Assembly (NCBI GenBank): GCA_947649495.1
Contig: CANSRU010000005.1
Span: 62,001-126,000 of the forward strand
Direction of reading: 5' to 3'
From: an uncultured Porphyromonadaceae bacterium
GTDB taxonomy: Bacteria > Bacteroidota > Bacteroidia > Bacteroidales > Muribaculaceae
DNA: 64,000 bases
Shown here: one piece after another, positions 18,158-27,727 of the stretch
Position numbering within the stretch: the stretch's first letter is position 1
How the letters are laid out: each line of letters opens with the position of its first letter
The notes under the pieces: model-generated
Seen by the model: the letters and a program-made list of their open reading frames with translations, nothing else
Database searches by the model: none
What the model was told of the DNA's origin: nothing
Position numbers and translations under genes: made by a program

Positions 18158-18958
18158 TTAAGAGCATGAAAAGTCAGAATAACCGCTCAATAATGCTTTA
18201 GCCCACTTCCTCAAATTGGAGCATCCGCCTCCTCTAAAACCGGTTTTGATAATTGATTCTGCCTGCAATATTAATGCTTCGCGCTCAGAGGCTGTTTCGC
18301 TTTGACTCAAATCAGACATTATACGCAAAAAGAGAATCTTATTCTTCAAATTTCTGATTGCCTTGCGATAGTATCCTGATTTATGGTTCTGAAACATTAC
18401 TTCCAAGGTTTCCTCCGGTATATCGGGATTATTTTGAAACTTAACCAAAAGCCACAGGAATGAATCTAATTGTGCAAAAACTTTCTCAATGTTCCGTTGT
18501 CTTTCATCTTTGATACCACAGGACAGAGTGTGCCTGAGCATTTCATTAATTAACAGTTGAGATTTCTTCATGAGTCGTCCAGCATAACCATATTCAGTTG
18601 CGGTTATTAATACACGTATCCGTGAGTTGAGTGTGATTAGGTGGCCATACAGCTTATTAAACTCTTTATATTCAATAGAATCCCTGTCGTCAACCTCCTC
18701 TACTAAGGAACCTGTTAAATTCTGCAATAATAAATCAGCCCTCTCGTTTGCCGATATGATTGACGGGAGACTTGAGATGCTCGATATATGCCAACCGCCG
18801 CAAAAAGAGCAGAAATAACTTCTTACGGGAGCTCCTTTAGCAGACTTATAGAAGTCTTTTTCATTAAACTTCAAAAAGTTATCCGCCTTGCTCTTTGTCT
18901 CAAAAAGCATTTTGGGTCTTTGACATCCTATACAGAAATATCTATTCTTGGGTTTCAT
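18158..18958 (-). CDS. Zinc-ribbon protein of unknown function, last gene of the island operon
   Basis: A 266-residue protein I do not recognise. Near the N-terminus two Cys pairs, Cys9-Cys12 (CIGC) and Cys50-Cys53 (CSFC) with His57, look like a zinc ribbon with a 37-residue insert. The rest is predicted helical, with a basic helix (SGYYRKAIRNLKNKILFLRI) and a Cys/Gly spot (FRGGGCSNLRKW). I chose the ATG at 18958, which follows the RhuM stop by 13 bases; the longer frame overlaps RhuM and begins with a non-conserved basic leader. AT-rich like most of its operon. It may be a nucleic-acid-binding partner of the system, but that is a guess. Confidence 0.7.
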   Translation of the reverse strand: MKPKNRYFCIGCQRPKMLFETKSKADNFLKFNEKDFYKSAKGAPVRSYFCSFCGGWHISSISSLPSIISANERADLLLQNLTGSLVEEVDDRDSIEYKEFNKLYGHLITLNSRIRVLITATEYGYAGRLMKKSQLLINEMLRHTLSCGIKDERQRNIEKVFAQLDSFLWLLVKFQNNPDIPEETLEVMFQNHKSGYYRKAIRNLKNKILFLRIMSDLSQSETASEREALILQAESIIKTGFRGGGCSNLRKWAKALLSGYSDFSCS

Positions 18959-18971
18959 AACTATGTAAAAA

Positions 18972-19982
18972 TTAATCGGAATTTTTGTTCTTCCTTTTCG
19001 CTTTTGCATTGAGGGCCTTTATTGTGTCGAGATAGGCTCGCTCTACAGGGGATAGTTCACGCACTTGGAAAAGACGATATTCCTGCTCGGCTTTTTCCAT
19101 AGCTTGCTGATGGCTGACCGTGCCAGGGCCGTTGAGTAGAGCCTCGCCTGTCGAAGACAAAATACCGTCGAGCTGCTGCACATAGTCGCTCATATACATC
19201 GGGCGGCGCTTCATTGCCTGAATCTCCGCGAAGTCAAAGTATCCCGACACAAGATTGTTCAGTATCTTCAGCTCATCCTCGCTGAGATAGTTCTTGGCAA
19301 TCTTGGCATCGCGCAGCGTCGGATGGTCACCATTGAAAGAAGTAAGCCCCATCATGGGAGACTCTGCATTAGCCCTCTTGAAGATAACCTCAGCTGCAGT
19401 GAGACCATGAGCGGCAAAGTGTAGCTTATTCTGCACAATCTTAAAGAACTCCACCGAGATATCACTGCGAGGGTCGTAATCGACGGCAGTAGCATAAAGG
19501 TCAAGCACCTGACGGTACATAACCTTCTCCGAAGAACGGATGTCGCGGATACGATCAAGTAGCTCACGCCAGTAGGCACCACCACCATTTCCTTTCAACC
19601 GGTCATCGTCCATAGTGAATCCCTTGATGATATACTCCTTCAACCGCTCCGTTGCCCACCTGCGGAAATGCGTGGCGATTATCGACCGAATCCTATACCC
19701 CAACGAAATAATCATGTCGAGATTATAGAAAGGAATCTCACGCGACACCTGACGGTTACCCTCCTGCCGAACCTGTAAGAAATTCTTACGGGTTGCCGAC
19801 TCTTCCAATTCTCCGTCAGCATAGATATTTCTAATATGCTGAACGATATTAGGGCGAGTTGTCTGATATAGCTCAGCCATCTGCTGCTGCGACAGCCAAA
19901 CAGTCTCGCCGGTAAACTTCACCTCAATGCGAGTCTCGCCGTCCTCACCCTGATATATGATTATATCATTATCTGAATGCAT
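18972..19982 (-). CDS. rhuM: RhuM family protein
   Basis: A 336-residue protein of the RhuM family (first named in Salmonella pathogenicity island 3). The N-terminal half holds a Bro-N/KilA-like DNA-binding region: IEVKFTGETVWLSQQQMAELYQ, then IYADGELEESATRKNFLQVRQEG and FYNLDMIISLGYRI. The C-terminal half (about 190-310) is the Fic/DOC-adjacent type seen in the family but lacks an HxFxxGNGR Fic motif. RhuM genes are frequent passengers of restriction-modification loci and defence islands; the molecular role is unknown. It starts 3 bases after the SIR2 stop. Its base composition is clearly richer in G+C than that of its neighbours. Confidence 0.88.
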   Translation of the reverse strand: MHSDNDIIIYQGEDGETRIEVKFTGETVWLSQQQMAELYQTTRPNIVQHIRNIYADGELEESATRKNFLQVRQEGNRQVSREIPFYNLDMIISLGYRIRSIIATHFRRWATERLKEYIIKGFTMDDDRLKGNGGGAYWRELLDRIRDIRSSEKVMYRQVLDLYATAVDYDPRSDISVEFFKIVQNKLHFAAHGLTAAEVIFKRANAESPMMGLTSFNGDHPTLRDAKIAKNYLSEDELKILNNLVSGYFDFAEIQAMKRRPMYMSDYVQQLDGILSSTGEALLNGPGTVSHQQAMEKAEQEYRLFQVRELSPVERAYLDTIKALNAKAKRKNKNSD

Positions 19983-19985
19983 ATT

Positions 19986-21536
19986 CTATTTTCTCCAACC
20001 ATATTTCAGGCAATCATATACACATACAAGTTTTCTCATATAGGTCGAATAATTGTTTTTCCTAACAAGAAAATCAGTTAGATTCTTTGAAATAAAACAT
20101 CTCAATTGTTCTATATCTTCTTCTTGTATCTCCAAATATGGGATTAGAGCAACTGCTTTCCAAGTTTCTTTTCCTGTAAACGTATCAATAGCCTGCTGAA
20201 AGGTATAGTTCTTCTCTGTATCACTAAAACTCTTATAGGATCTAAATTCTGATTGTGATGCTAATGGGATATTTAAACCTAAGGGGTTCTTTTCGTACTC
20301 CTCATCATTGTTTAGTCCTATTTCTCTCAAATATTTATATATCGGCAATGAGGTTTTGCTGGTTTTTCTGATACGAGGAATTGAGTGTTGAAGAATTTTG
20401 ATCGCTTCAAAATCCCTATTAGCTCCAACACCAACACAGTCTTCATATATATCTAAGGCTTGAACTCCTGTATATCCAACGGCATCACGGAATTTTTTAA
20501 TTGCACCGAACCCATAAACGACCTGTATTTCTCTGCTTTCATCAATCTTATTATCAGGAAGCACCAACAGGTTCCTGTCAGCTTCTTGAGACACTACGAT
20601 TTCGTAGAATTGCTTCTTGTATTCTCGAAGGACATTTGCTGGAATACGTCGTTCATACAACGAAAGACATTTATATATTTCAGAGAAATCATGTGCGACA
20701 ATTTTAACGATTGGAAGTCGGGCTCCATTAGTCATCATCAAATCAAGATTTTCAAATCTTAGTTCTGTTTGTTCTGGAGTCCATTCTACAAAAATCAGAT
20801 TAGTTTGAAGTTTGCTAATACCTTCTTCATCAAGTCCCATAACTATAGATGTCAATAACTTCTGAATGTTATCATCGTTAATAGAATAACCGAGGAAAAC
20901 AACTGGGTGTTCTATGAATATAGTTATGAGTTTAGCAGCCAAATAAGGATTTCGCTCGTTAAAGTTATCATAATCCTCTTTAGTAAGAACAAGACTACTT
21001 GGCTGGGTCATGCAACCATGAATCTTATATATTTCACCAATGTTAAACGTAGAAGAGGAAATCAATTGTTGCTGACCTATATATGGTTTGTAGTCTGGGA
21101 AAACCCGTTCAACCGTATCGTCCCAATTGGTGGTAATAATTCCATCGATTACAAGACTTCTCAATGATGCAAGTTCATCTTCCATCTCTTTGGGAAATGC
21201 TTCGCGGCATTTCTCAATCAAGAACTCTGCTATTTTGATTTTAAAGACAGTATCTATTTTGGACACATCATCTTGGTGCTTAATTCTAAAAGCATCTTCA
21301 GAGGGCAATTTCCAGAACTCATCTGTCAAATCTTTTGCTATTTCAGAAGCTATTCGAGGTAAATCAGAAGATTGGCATCTCGTGTAATATTCGTTTATGT
21401 GTTTAGGCGCGAATATCGTCAAAAGTCCCTTCCAATCAGGGAAATCAAGATAATGACGCGAAAAACCCGACCCAACAAAAAGGAAGGGAGCACTGTTGCT
21501 TTGTCTAAGTTTATCTATAAAATCTTCGCGTGTCAT
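19986..21536 (-). CDS. SIR2-domain protein, predicted NADase of a defence system
   Basis: A 516-residue protein with a SIR2 domain in residues 15-290: the NAD-binding FVGSGFSR (21-27), TTNWDD with Asn137, the catalytic-type His173 in KIHGC, and FLGYSINDDN (214-223). All residues needed for NAD cleavage are present. The C-terminal 220 residues have no family I can name and may be the sensor. In known systems (Thoeris ThsA, DSR, SIR2-HerA, SIR2-APAZ) such domains kill infected cells by consuming NAD+. It sits between DUF5131 (19 bases upstream) and RhuM (3 bases downstream), a neighbourhood I do not recognise from described systems. Confidence 0.85.
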   Translation of the reverse strand: MTREDFIDKLRQSNSAPFLFVGSGFSRHYLDFPDWKGLLTIFAPKHINEYYTRCQSSDLPRIASEIAKDLTDEFWKLPSEDAFRIKHQDDVSKIDTVFKIKIAEFLIEKCREAFPKEMEDELASLRSLVIDGIITTNWDDTVERVFPDYKPYIGQQQLISSSTFNIGEIYKIHGCMTQPSSLVLTKEDYDNFNERNPYLAAKLITIFIEHPVVFLGYSINDDNIQKLLTSIVMGLDEEGISKLQTNLIFVEWTPEQTELRFENLDLMMTNGARLPIVKIVAHDFSEIYKCLSLYERRIPANVLREYKKQFYEIVVSQEADRNLLVLPDNKIDESREIQVVYGFGAIKKFRDAVGYTGVQALDIYEDCVGVGANRDFEAIKILQHSIPRIRKTSKTSLPIYKYLREIGLNNDEEYEKNPLGLNIPLASQSEFRSYKSFSDTEKNYTFQQAIDTFTGKETWKAVALIPYLEIQEEDIEQLRCFISKNLTDFLVRKNNYSTYMRKLVCVYDCLKYGWRK

Positions 21537-21555
21537 AGATATAAAAATTCAGAAG

Positions 21556-22284
21556 TTATAACTGTGGCATTTCTTGAACGATTTCCCCTTTCAAAAGTTT
21601 CCCGTTCGCGTGTTTGTTGCGTTTGACACCATCAGCACCCCATGTACCCCATTGCTTGAAGAAAAAAATCGACTTTTGATTTTCTACTTGCCTTTGGATA
21701 TGTAGAACCCAATCTTCTTTCATTGGTCGGGCTTGCGGTCCGCTTTCACCTCCTACTATAATCCAGTCAATACCATCTAAATCCAGCTCTCCCAAGTCCT
21801 CAACAAGAGGTTCGCAGGATAAAAATTTAACAGCAGCATCAAGAGTTCTTAAATAATCAATTCTGAACCGAGATGATTTTGCTTCCACAGTGACTCCTAG
21901 CCAAACATTTTGGGGAATATTACGAGTAGCAAAATATTCTGCCATTCTTTCAGCCCTTTTTGTGAGTACTTGATAACGATGTTGTGGCGTTCGATTTATT
22001 ATATCAAACACCTTATCTATGAATTCGAAAGGCACGTCTTCATGGAAAAGGTCACTCATAGAACATACAAATATATTATGAGAACCCTTCCACCCTGTAG
22101 GTTCGGAAAGGCAACGCTCATGCAATGTTATCTGAAATCCATTTGCATATTTAGCTTGTCCCATGGCTTTGAGACGACGAGCCATCACTTCCGCATAACA
22201 ATGTTGACAGCCAGTGGATTTTTTAGAACATCCGGTTATTGGATTCCACGTTTTATCAGTCCATTCTATCTTCGTCGTTTTCAT
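21556..22284 (-). CDS. DUF5131 / phage Gp37-Gp68 family three-Cys-motif protein
   Basis: A 242-residue protein matching the phage Gp37/Gp68 family. The three-Cys motif is Cys19, Cys26, Cys29 (CSKKSTGCQHCY), with the surroundings KTTKIEWTDKTWNPITGC and MARRLKAMG also typical; VCSMSDLFHEDVP, YQVLTKRAERM, VWLGVTVE and WIIVGGESGPQARPM complete the signature. The spacing suggests a radical-SAM-like iron-sulfur fold, which has been proposed but not, to my knowledge, shown. It is normally paired with TcmP, and here the partner gene overlaps it by 4 bases. Function unknown; intact. Confidence 0.9.
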   Translation of the reverse strand: MKTTKIEWTDKTWNPITGCSKKSTGCQHCYAEVMARRLKAMGQAKYANGFQITLHERCLSEPTGWKGSHNIFVCSMSDLFHEDVPFEFIDKVFDIINRTPQHRYQVLTKRAERMAEYFATRNIPQNVWLGVTVEAKSSRFRIDYLRTLDAAVKFLSCEPLVEDLGELDLDGIDWIIVGGESGPQARPMKEDWVLHIQRQVENQKSIFFFKQWGTWGADGVKRNKHANGKLLKGEIVQEMPQL

Positions 22285-23413
22285 ACCTTCAGTATTTTAT
22301 ATGCTTCTACTCTATGAATATTAGAAGATTGTCGGTTGAATTTACCCTGAATAGATACTCTCCCATCTTTCATTAATTGAGAGATAACCTCCACAAAAAG
22401 CTTGGGTTCACATCCATTCTTTAGTGCGTAATCCAACCCTTCTAAATTGGTTGTTAACGCACCTGATAAAATTAATAATTCTATTTGAGATTTTATGTCA
22501 ATTCTTTTATTTGAGTTATTCTGATCATAGAACAATGTGCCAGGCAAATAATCATTATCTATATTACAGTTTGACTCCCCCGACATCTGGTCATGCTTCC
22601 AGCAAACTTTTACAAATTTTTCCATTCCTAAAGAGTGATTTGTTCCAAAGATTAGCCCATAGTAATTTGAACCCTTTTGGATTGTGAATGAATGGATATA
22701 ATATTGCTTTTCGATAGGGATTAAACTCCGGTAATAGGCCGCAATAGTTCTATGGCATTCATTAGGTTTAGATTCATCAAATTGGATTTTATTATCTCTA
22801 AAATACTTAGTCACAGCAGAGAGAGTCTTGAATCTCCGTATAAATGAGGATGCTATGAAGAAAATAAAATCTGTAGTTGGGCTATTTACAAACTGTAAAA
22901 ACACATCGTCAGTGATTTGCTTGAATCCATACTGATCCAGTAGTACAAATTTTGCATACTGGGGAGTAGAGAGGACGTTTCTAAATGCTTGATTAGAGAA
23001 CAATGTTTTAAAATCAGATTTTGGTAAAACATAGATTTTTGATAAGGGCATACTATTGAGCAGCTCCTCTGACACGTCGATTGGTATTCTTTGATGATTG
23101 CTTCCAAAGAAATTCTCTTGTTATTATCATATTCATTGAAACCAAAGAAAACTTTTTTGTTTGGGTTTCCTGAAATTGAATTGCAATGTTGTTTATTATC
23201 ACCACGTGCTTCTTGAACAAGAATAAGTGGGGAACCGGGGTTACCTAATGAATCTTTTCCACTACCGGCAAACATATCGTATATAAAAATGTGCGATATA
23301 GAAGGATTGTGTACAAAAACAGGAAACCATTCCCGAAAACATTCTCGGAAAATGTCTAATTTGAGAAGTGTGCCTTCATCAAATGGTTTGTCGTTTATAT
23401 CATTCTTGCTCAT
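22281..23413 (-). pseudogene. tcmP: Three-Cys-motif partner protein TcmP, frameshifted
   Basis: Two overlapping frames together make one protein. Frame one (ATG 23413) carries the N-terminal part, with EWFPVF and the methyltransferase-like glycine loop FIYDMFAGSGKDSLGNPGSP; it ends early at 22886. Frame two carries the rest, from IDVSEELLNSMPLSKIYVL through KFVLLDQYGF to the C-terminus at 22281. The switch must lie at about 23080-23130, since stops in frame two bar a crossing further upstream. No slippery site of the usual X-XXY-YYZ form is seen there, so a one-base mutation (or read error) is the simplest view. TcmP is the usual partner of DUF5131 proteins. It starts 21 bases after the upstream gene. 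Confidence 0.75.
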
Positions 23414-23434
23414 TTAATCAACTTGCTTACCAGT

Positions 23435-26400
23435 TCATTCATGTTTTTGATTAGGCTCAATAAAAATTGGTGCTCCTTTGGTATGGTCAGAAAGCCCGTT
23501 AAGGATGTCTGCTATATTCAGGTATGAACATCTTTCATCGGTTGCTTCCAGCTCAATCGTGAATGTCATATACAATTTTCCGAGAGACTTACGAGGATAT
23601 TCCATTTCTTTTAGCTCTGCCCCAGTTCTTTCTTTAAACTCGGAAATATTGAAAGCCAAGACTTGGGACGGCTTGTTTAGATTGTATAAATACAACTTCT
23701 TAGCTACCATGTAGCATTCGTGGTAATCCTTAACCGACCCTTTGCGGTCACCCAATCGAATATTGTAAATCTGTTTTGATAGAATCCAGTCAAGATGTTT
23801 TTTCCCTCGATAGCACCCTATCAATATAGTGTACTCATTGGGTAATGTCGATTGTACACTATTGTGAATCCTCGACCATTGATATATTTCGAATGGTTCA
23901 GCAGCTATAGACGTATCAGATGTATTGAAATAAGTGTGATTTAAAGTCGGATTCTTTGGAGCAAGCAAACTAGATATATTACTCTCAGAATTATCTATAT
24001 CAATATTTGTCGAGCTTGCTACCAGTTGATTCAACTCGCAACAGAGATTTAGATATGCCGTTGTGAGCAATTCTTTGTTATACTCCCTTAATGATGGATT
24101 CTCGGTGGCTTCCTTTGACAAGGATACAATTGCTTCAAACAGAGGATGACCTGGTTGAAATTTAGGAATGAATAGATTTGACTTATTTAAGCTAAATCCA
24201 TTAGTTTTAAAAGTACTATGAATATAGGCAACTACAATGGAACTATTGAGAATGCCATTTATATAGTGTGCTTCATCCTCAGTAATAAAGTTTTTATTCT
24301 TGTCTTGGCTTATTATTATTGTATGTTTAACACATATAGTTTGCTTCATCTCACCCCAGGGAGTCAAAGATTGTCTTACAACAGTTGAACAAAATTTGGA
24401 ATTGTCCCGTGCTGCAACAATATAAGGAGCAAAAGTATAAGGTCCAATTTTAGAAAGAGCAAAGAAAACATCTCCCAAGTGCATGGATTTGCTTTTTTCG
24501 GACTGCATATCAAGTAAATACTTATGGTCCGCAAAATATTTAGCTAATGTTGGGTGATTATCAATTAAATATTCAAGAGACACAGTTTCTTTAGGTGCAT
24601 CTTCCAAATAAGGTATAATGTGGAAATTATTACCGCAATCATAATCAAATGGCACAATATTGGGACCTTCCAACATGGGATAAATGAGACCAATAGAAAA
24701 ATTCCATCCGTCTTTTGGAATGTCATCTACCTTGTAGCGAGATGTTTTTAATATTTTATTACGGAATCTATAATGGTTAGGATTAGATGAAGCACCAATT
24801 CCTATCATTTTGAAAACTTCGAACGGAGTTGATTCAACTCCAGTTCTATAAAGGTAAGCAGTTGTGCCAATTATAGGACTATAATCGAATTCATCAGAAG
24901 AATAGGTAAATGCGGTAGATTTTGAGGAATGCTGTTTAGCAGAAGAAGTTGCCAATATTAAATTTGATTTCACATCATCAAACGATGAATATAAATTCAA
25001 AATATCATCTGAAATTTTTCTACGTCTAGTAATTTCACAAACAGGAACGCCGGATTTGTAATCAACAGGTGTATATCCGTAGTAATATGTATTGAAATCC
25101 TGAGAAACTGCCTTTCTTCCTACGCGAAAAGGTCTTAATGGAGCTTTCCACCTATCGAGACGTTGAAGAAACAGTCTCTCTTGTTTGTTGTAATCCAAAT
25201 AGAAATTCCTAAATTCTTCATAAGAATTTTGAGACATCAAACTATCTGGCATAAGGAATGCAAGAATTCCATCTTTGTTTAACCAATTAGAAGCTGTCAC
25301 ATTGGATATTAATGCGCAAATATTAAGTTGTGCGCCTCCATATAGACCTCCGTCATTACAGAATATATTCCTCACATCACAAAATTGCTTGATCTTGCGT
25401 GTATATGCAGCTGGGAGGTGCTCCCACTTTACCCATGGTGGATTACCAACAATCAAATCTTGATTGTTGATACGAGCTATCAACATGAAATTAGTTACGA
25501 TTCTTATCCAAATACCATCCCAGTTATTTTTATGAAGATATGTGAGATTTTCAGATAGCGCACGAATCAATGATAAAAGTTTGGAGGAAGATTTTTCTTC
25601 ATCAGACAACTCTTTCACAATAATTCTATATAAAGCATCTGAATTATCCGTTTTTACCATAGACTGCAATGCCGACATAATTTTACCAAACGATGGTAAA
25701 AGAACTAAACGTTTGGGTAAAGTCACATCGAAACTCTCACACTTAATATTATTAATCGAATAATAATAACAAACAATATCGTCTATTTTCTTTTCTGTGG
25801 GGATAATTGCGGAATCACCAAGATATATTGGGATTTCGACATCCTCAATATTGCATATTTGATGAAGAGCAATAAAATAACTAACCCTAGCAGAAAGGAC
25901 TGAAAGTGGATTGATATCTATGCCCTTTACACGAGATACTATATCGTTCACTAATGTATTACGATTTTCTTGAGATAGATCACGTATAGAGGTCGTACCT
26001 ACAATTTTTTTTATGAGTGAAATTATGAATATTCCAGAACCACAACAAGGGTCTATTGCGTTCCATCGCTTGTTTGATATGAGACTTAATGACTCAGAAA
26101 TTACCCTATCGGCAAGCCATTCCGGTGTAAAATATTCTCCCATTGAGTGACGAACCGATTGAGGAATAATAGACATATATAAATCCTTGAAAATGTCTAT
26201 GGGATTATAGGAAACTTCAAGAGAAAATGCAGAATATGCATCTACGACTTTTATGAGTGAAGAAATAGAATTGTATATTTCATCATTCCATTGGTTCTTG
26301 TCCGCATACCATGAGAAAAAATCTCCTTCCAAAAAATTACGAATTCCTTGACTGGAATAGGAGTATCCATCTTCCAAATTAAGGAAAAATTTGAGCATTT

Positions 26401-27310
26401 TGGCGGATGTAAGATTTACCAAATCATGATATCCAGATGTGTCAGAATTAAAATTCAAACGATCAACAACCTTGCATGCAATTAATTTTACGATAATTGC
26501 ATATGTTGTTTGAAGAGCAAATAATGCTTTGTATTCAACATCGGGGTCTGCTATGGTAAAACCGAAAATATTAGATAAATCAATACGCCGTTTTTCTATA
26601 TCTAAGCTCTTGCCGTTATCATCTATTGAAAGATGCATAAGGCTTTTCCATTCAGAAAAAAGCATTTGAGATTTGTCTACTACATTGTGCAGGAGCTCAT
26701 TTAACAAAACGATTGCTACTTTTTTAGAATAAGAGTCTGATATAGGTGATATTGCGAAATCTTTTACAATATTACCTGGTTCAAATTTTTTGGTGCTTTT
26801 ATTCAATATTGCCTTTATTACGGTATCAATATCGGATTTTTCCAATACCTTGAGAGCTGTGTGCCTTACTTCTTCTCCAACAAAGGAAAAATATGAAATC
26901 TTAGTTCCATCTGTAAGAATTGCGTCACGTTTTTCCCCGTTATTGTTATTGAGGGCAATGAGATAATCGGTCACTTGTTGATAAGCAGATAAGATATCAA
27001 CCTCAGAAATTAAAGCAGAGTGATGCTTGTATTCAATAATCAAATCGTTCATTATAGAATCAACTCGACCATTAGACACATCCGAATTAAAAGAATGCAC
27101 GATTCCTCTGATAACTGTTTCCCGTTGTATATCTATGTTAAGGTTTAGTTTCTGTTTTAAAAGAAAGAAGATTTCTCTTTCAAAAACAGACGCAGTTTCA
27201 GCTTCAGAATTAGAAAGTTCCGAAGCACGAACTATATTAGTTAAAACACAATCTATTTCAGTGAGGTATTCCCCACTGTTTAACCATTGAGTAACTGTTG
27301 AATTAACCAT
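23435..27310 (-). CDS. Type IIG-like restriction-modification protein (nuclease-methylase fusion)
   Basis: A 1291-residue protein. Residues 40-130 look like a PD-(D/E)XK nuclease: RVDSIM with Asp84, then IIEYK with Glu93 and Lys95. The N6-adenine methylase core follows: GEYFTP (391-396), motif I DPCCGSGIF (420-428) and motif IV NPPW (623-626). The remaining 600 residues contain a likely target-recognition region. There is no helicase, so this is a single-chain cutter-modifier (Eco57I-like), or else a methylase of a larger defence system. I chose the ATG at 27310; a TTG six bases upstream is possible. First gene of the six-gene operon; strongly AT-rich. Confidence 0.85.
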   Translation of the reverse strand: MVNSTVTQWLNSGEYLTEIDCVLTNIVRASELSNSEAETASVFEREIFFLLKQKLNLNIDIQRETVIRGIVHSFNSDVSNGRVDSIMNDLIIEYKHHSALISEVDILSAYQQVTDYLIALNNNNGEKRDAILTDGTKISYFSFVGEEVRHTALKVLEKSDIDTVIKAILNKSTKKFEPGNIVKDFAISPISDSYSKKVAIVLLNELLHNVVDKSQMLFSEWKSLMHLSIDDNGKSLDIEKRRIDLSNIFGFTIADPDVEYKALFALQTTYAIIVKLIACKVVDRLNFNSDTSGYHDLVNLTSAKMLKFFLNLEDGYSYSSQGIRNFLEGDFFSWYADKNQWNDEIYNSISSLIKVVDAYSAFSLEVSYNPIDIFKDLYMSIIPQSVRHSMGEYFTPEWLADRVISESLSLISNKRWNAIDPCCGSGIFIISLIKKIVGTTSIRDLSQENRNTLVNDIVSRVKGIDINPLSVLSARVSYFIALHQICNIEDVEIPIYLGDSAIIPTEKKIDDIVCYYYSINNIKCESFDVTLPKRLVLLPSFGKIMSALQSMVKTDNSDALYRIIVKELSDEEKSSSKLLSLIRALSENLTYLHKNNWDGIWIRIVTNFMLIARINNQDLIVGNPPWVKWEHLPAAYTRKIKQFCDVRNIFCNDGGLYGGAQLNICALISNVTASNWLNKDGILAFLMPDSLMSQNSYEEFRNFYLDYNKQERLFLQRLDRWKAPLRPFRVGRKAVSQDFNTYYYGYTPVDYKSGVPVCEITRRRKISDDILNLYSSFDDVKSNLILATSSAKQHSSKSTAFTYSSDEFDYSPIIGTTAYLYRTGVESTPFEVFKMIGIGASSNPNHYRFRNKILKTSRYKVDDIPKDGWNFSIGLIYPMLEGPNIVPFDYDCGNNFHIIPYLEDAPKETVSLEYLIDNHPTLAKYFADHKYLLDMQSEKSKSMHLGDVFFALSKIGPYTFAPYIVAARDNSKFCSTVVRQSLTPWGEMKQTICVKHTIIISQDKNKNFITEDEAHYINGILNSSIVVAYIHSTFKTNGFSLNKSNLFIPKFQPGHPLFEAIVSLSKEATENPSLREYNKELLTTAYLNLCCELNQLVASSTNIDIDNSESNISSLLAPKNPTLNHTYFNTSDTSIAAEPFEIYQWSRIHNSVQSTLPNEYTILIGCYRGKKHLDWILSKQIYNIRLGDRKGSVKDYHECYMVAKKLYLYNLNKPSQVLAFNISEFKERTGAELKEMEYPRKSLGKLYMTFTIELEATDERCSYLNIADILNGLSDHTKGAPIFIEPNQKHE

Positions 27311-27490
27311 ATTCAAAAGTCAAAACCCCTTTGTAGCATCTGAAAGACGACCTTATCGAGCTGCGCTCGCTTTGCAAAAGCAAAGAATGCCTGTAACGAC
27401 TACAAGGATGTTCCCAATTTTTTCGGCTCGCGCCGTAGTTCTTTTATTGTTAGTTGGTCGTTTTCAGATAGACGTTACTATTCCTAATTA

Positions 27491-27519
27491 CAAAGTTACA
27501 AAGATTTTCGAGACAACAA
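27491..27519 (-). promoter_or_regulatory. Candidate promoter of the six-gene island operon
   Basis: Minus strand: TTG (27519-27517), 18-base spacer, TAACTTTG (27498-27491). It predicts a leader of about 170 bases. The -33 overlaps the left arm of the inverted repeat at 27515-27550. Confidence 0.5.
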
Positions 27520-27550
27520 TCGGTTATGTCGTAAAACATAACCGATTGTT
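27515..27550. repeat. 14-bp perfect inverted repeat at the island's right edge
   Basis: AACAATCGGTTATG, 8-base loop, CATAACCGATTGTT. It could be an operator over the operon promoter or a terminator. The DNA from about 27550 to 27727 holds no gene; GC content rises sharply here, which marks the right edge of the AT-rich block. Confidence 0.6.
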
Positions 27551-27727
27551 ATTCGGGATAAACGCCCTATTTCTCAAAATTCAGGTTCACTTCGCCTCGC
27601 TGATGCGGTGGATGAGAAGGAGGCGGCGAGGTCGGCACGGCAGACGTGGATTTCGTTCTATCTTATGCTACGAAAGCGTGGGGAGATAACCGGCATCTCG
27701 GGGGAGTGAATTTGTGCCGAGGGAGGG

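Noticed and set aside
22886-23075. A separate GTG-started gene beginning at 23075
   Set aside because: The sequence simply continues the TcmP fold in another frame; the GTG has no initiation signals and frame stops lie only just upstream.
27311-27316. TTG start six bases upstream in the type IIG-like gene
   Set aside because: An ATG two codons later (27310) gives the same protein; a TTG is less likely, though not excluded.
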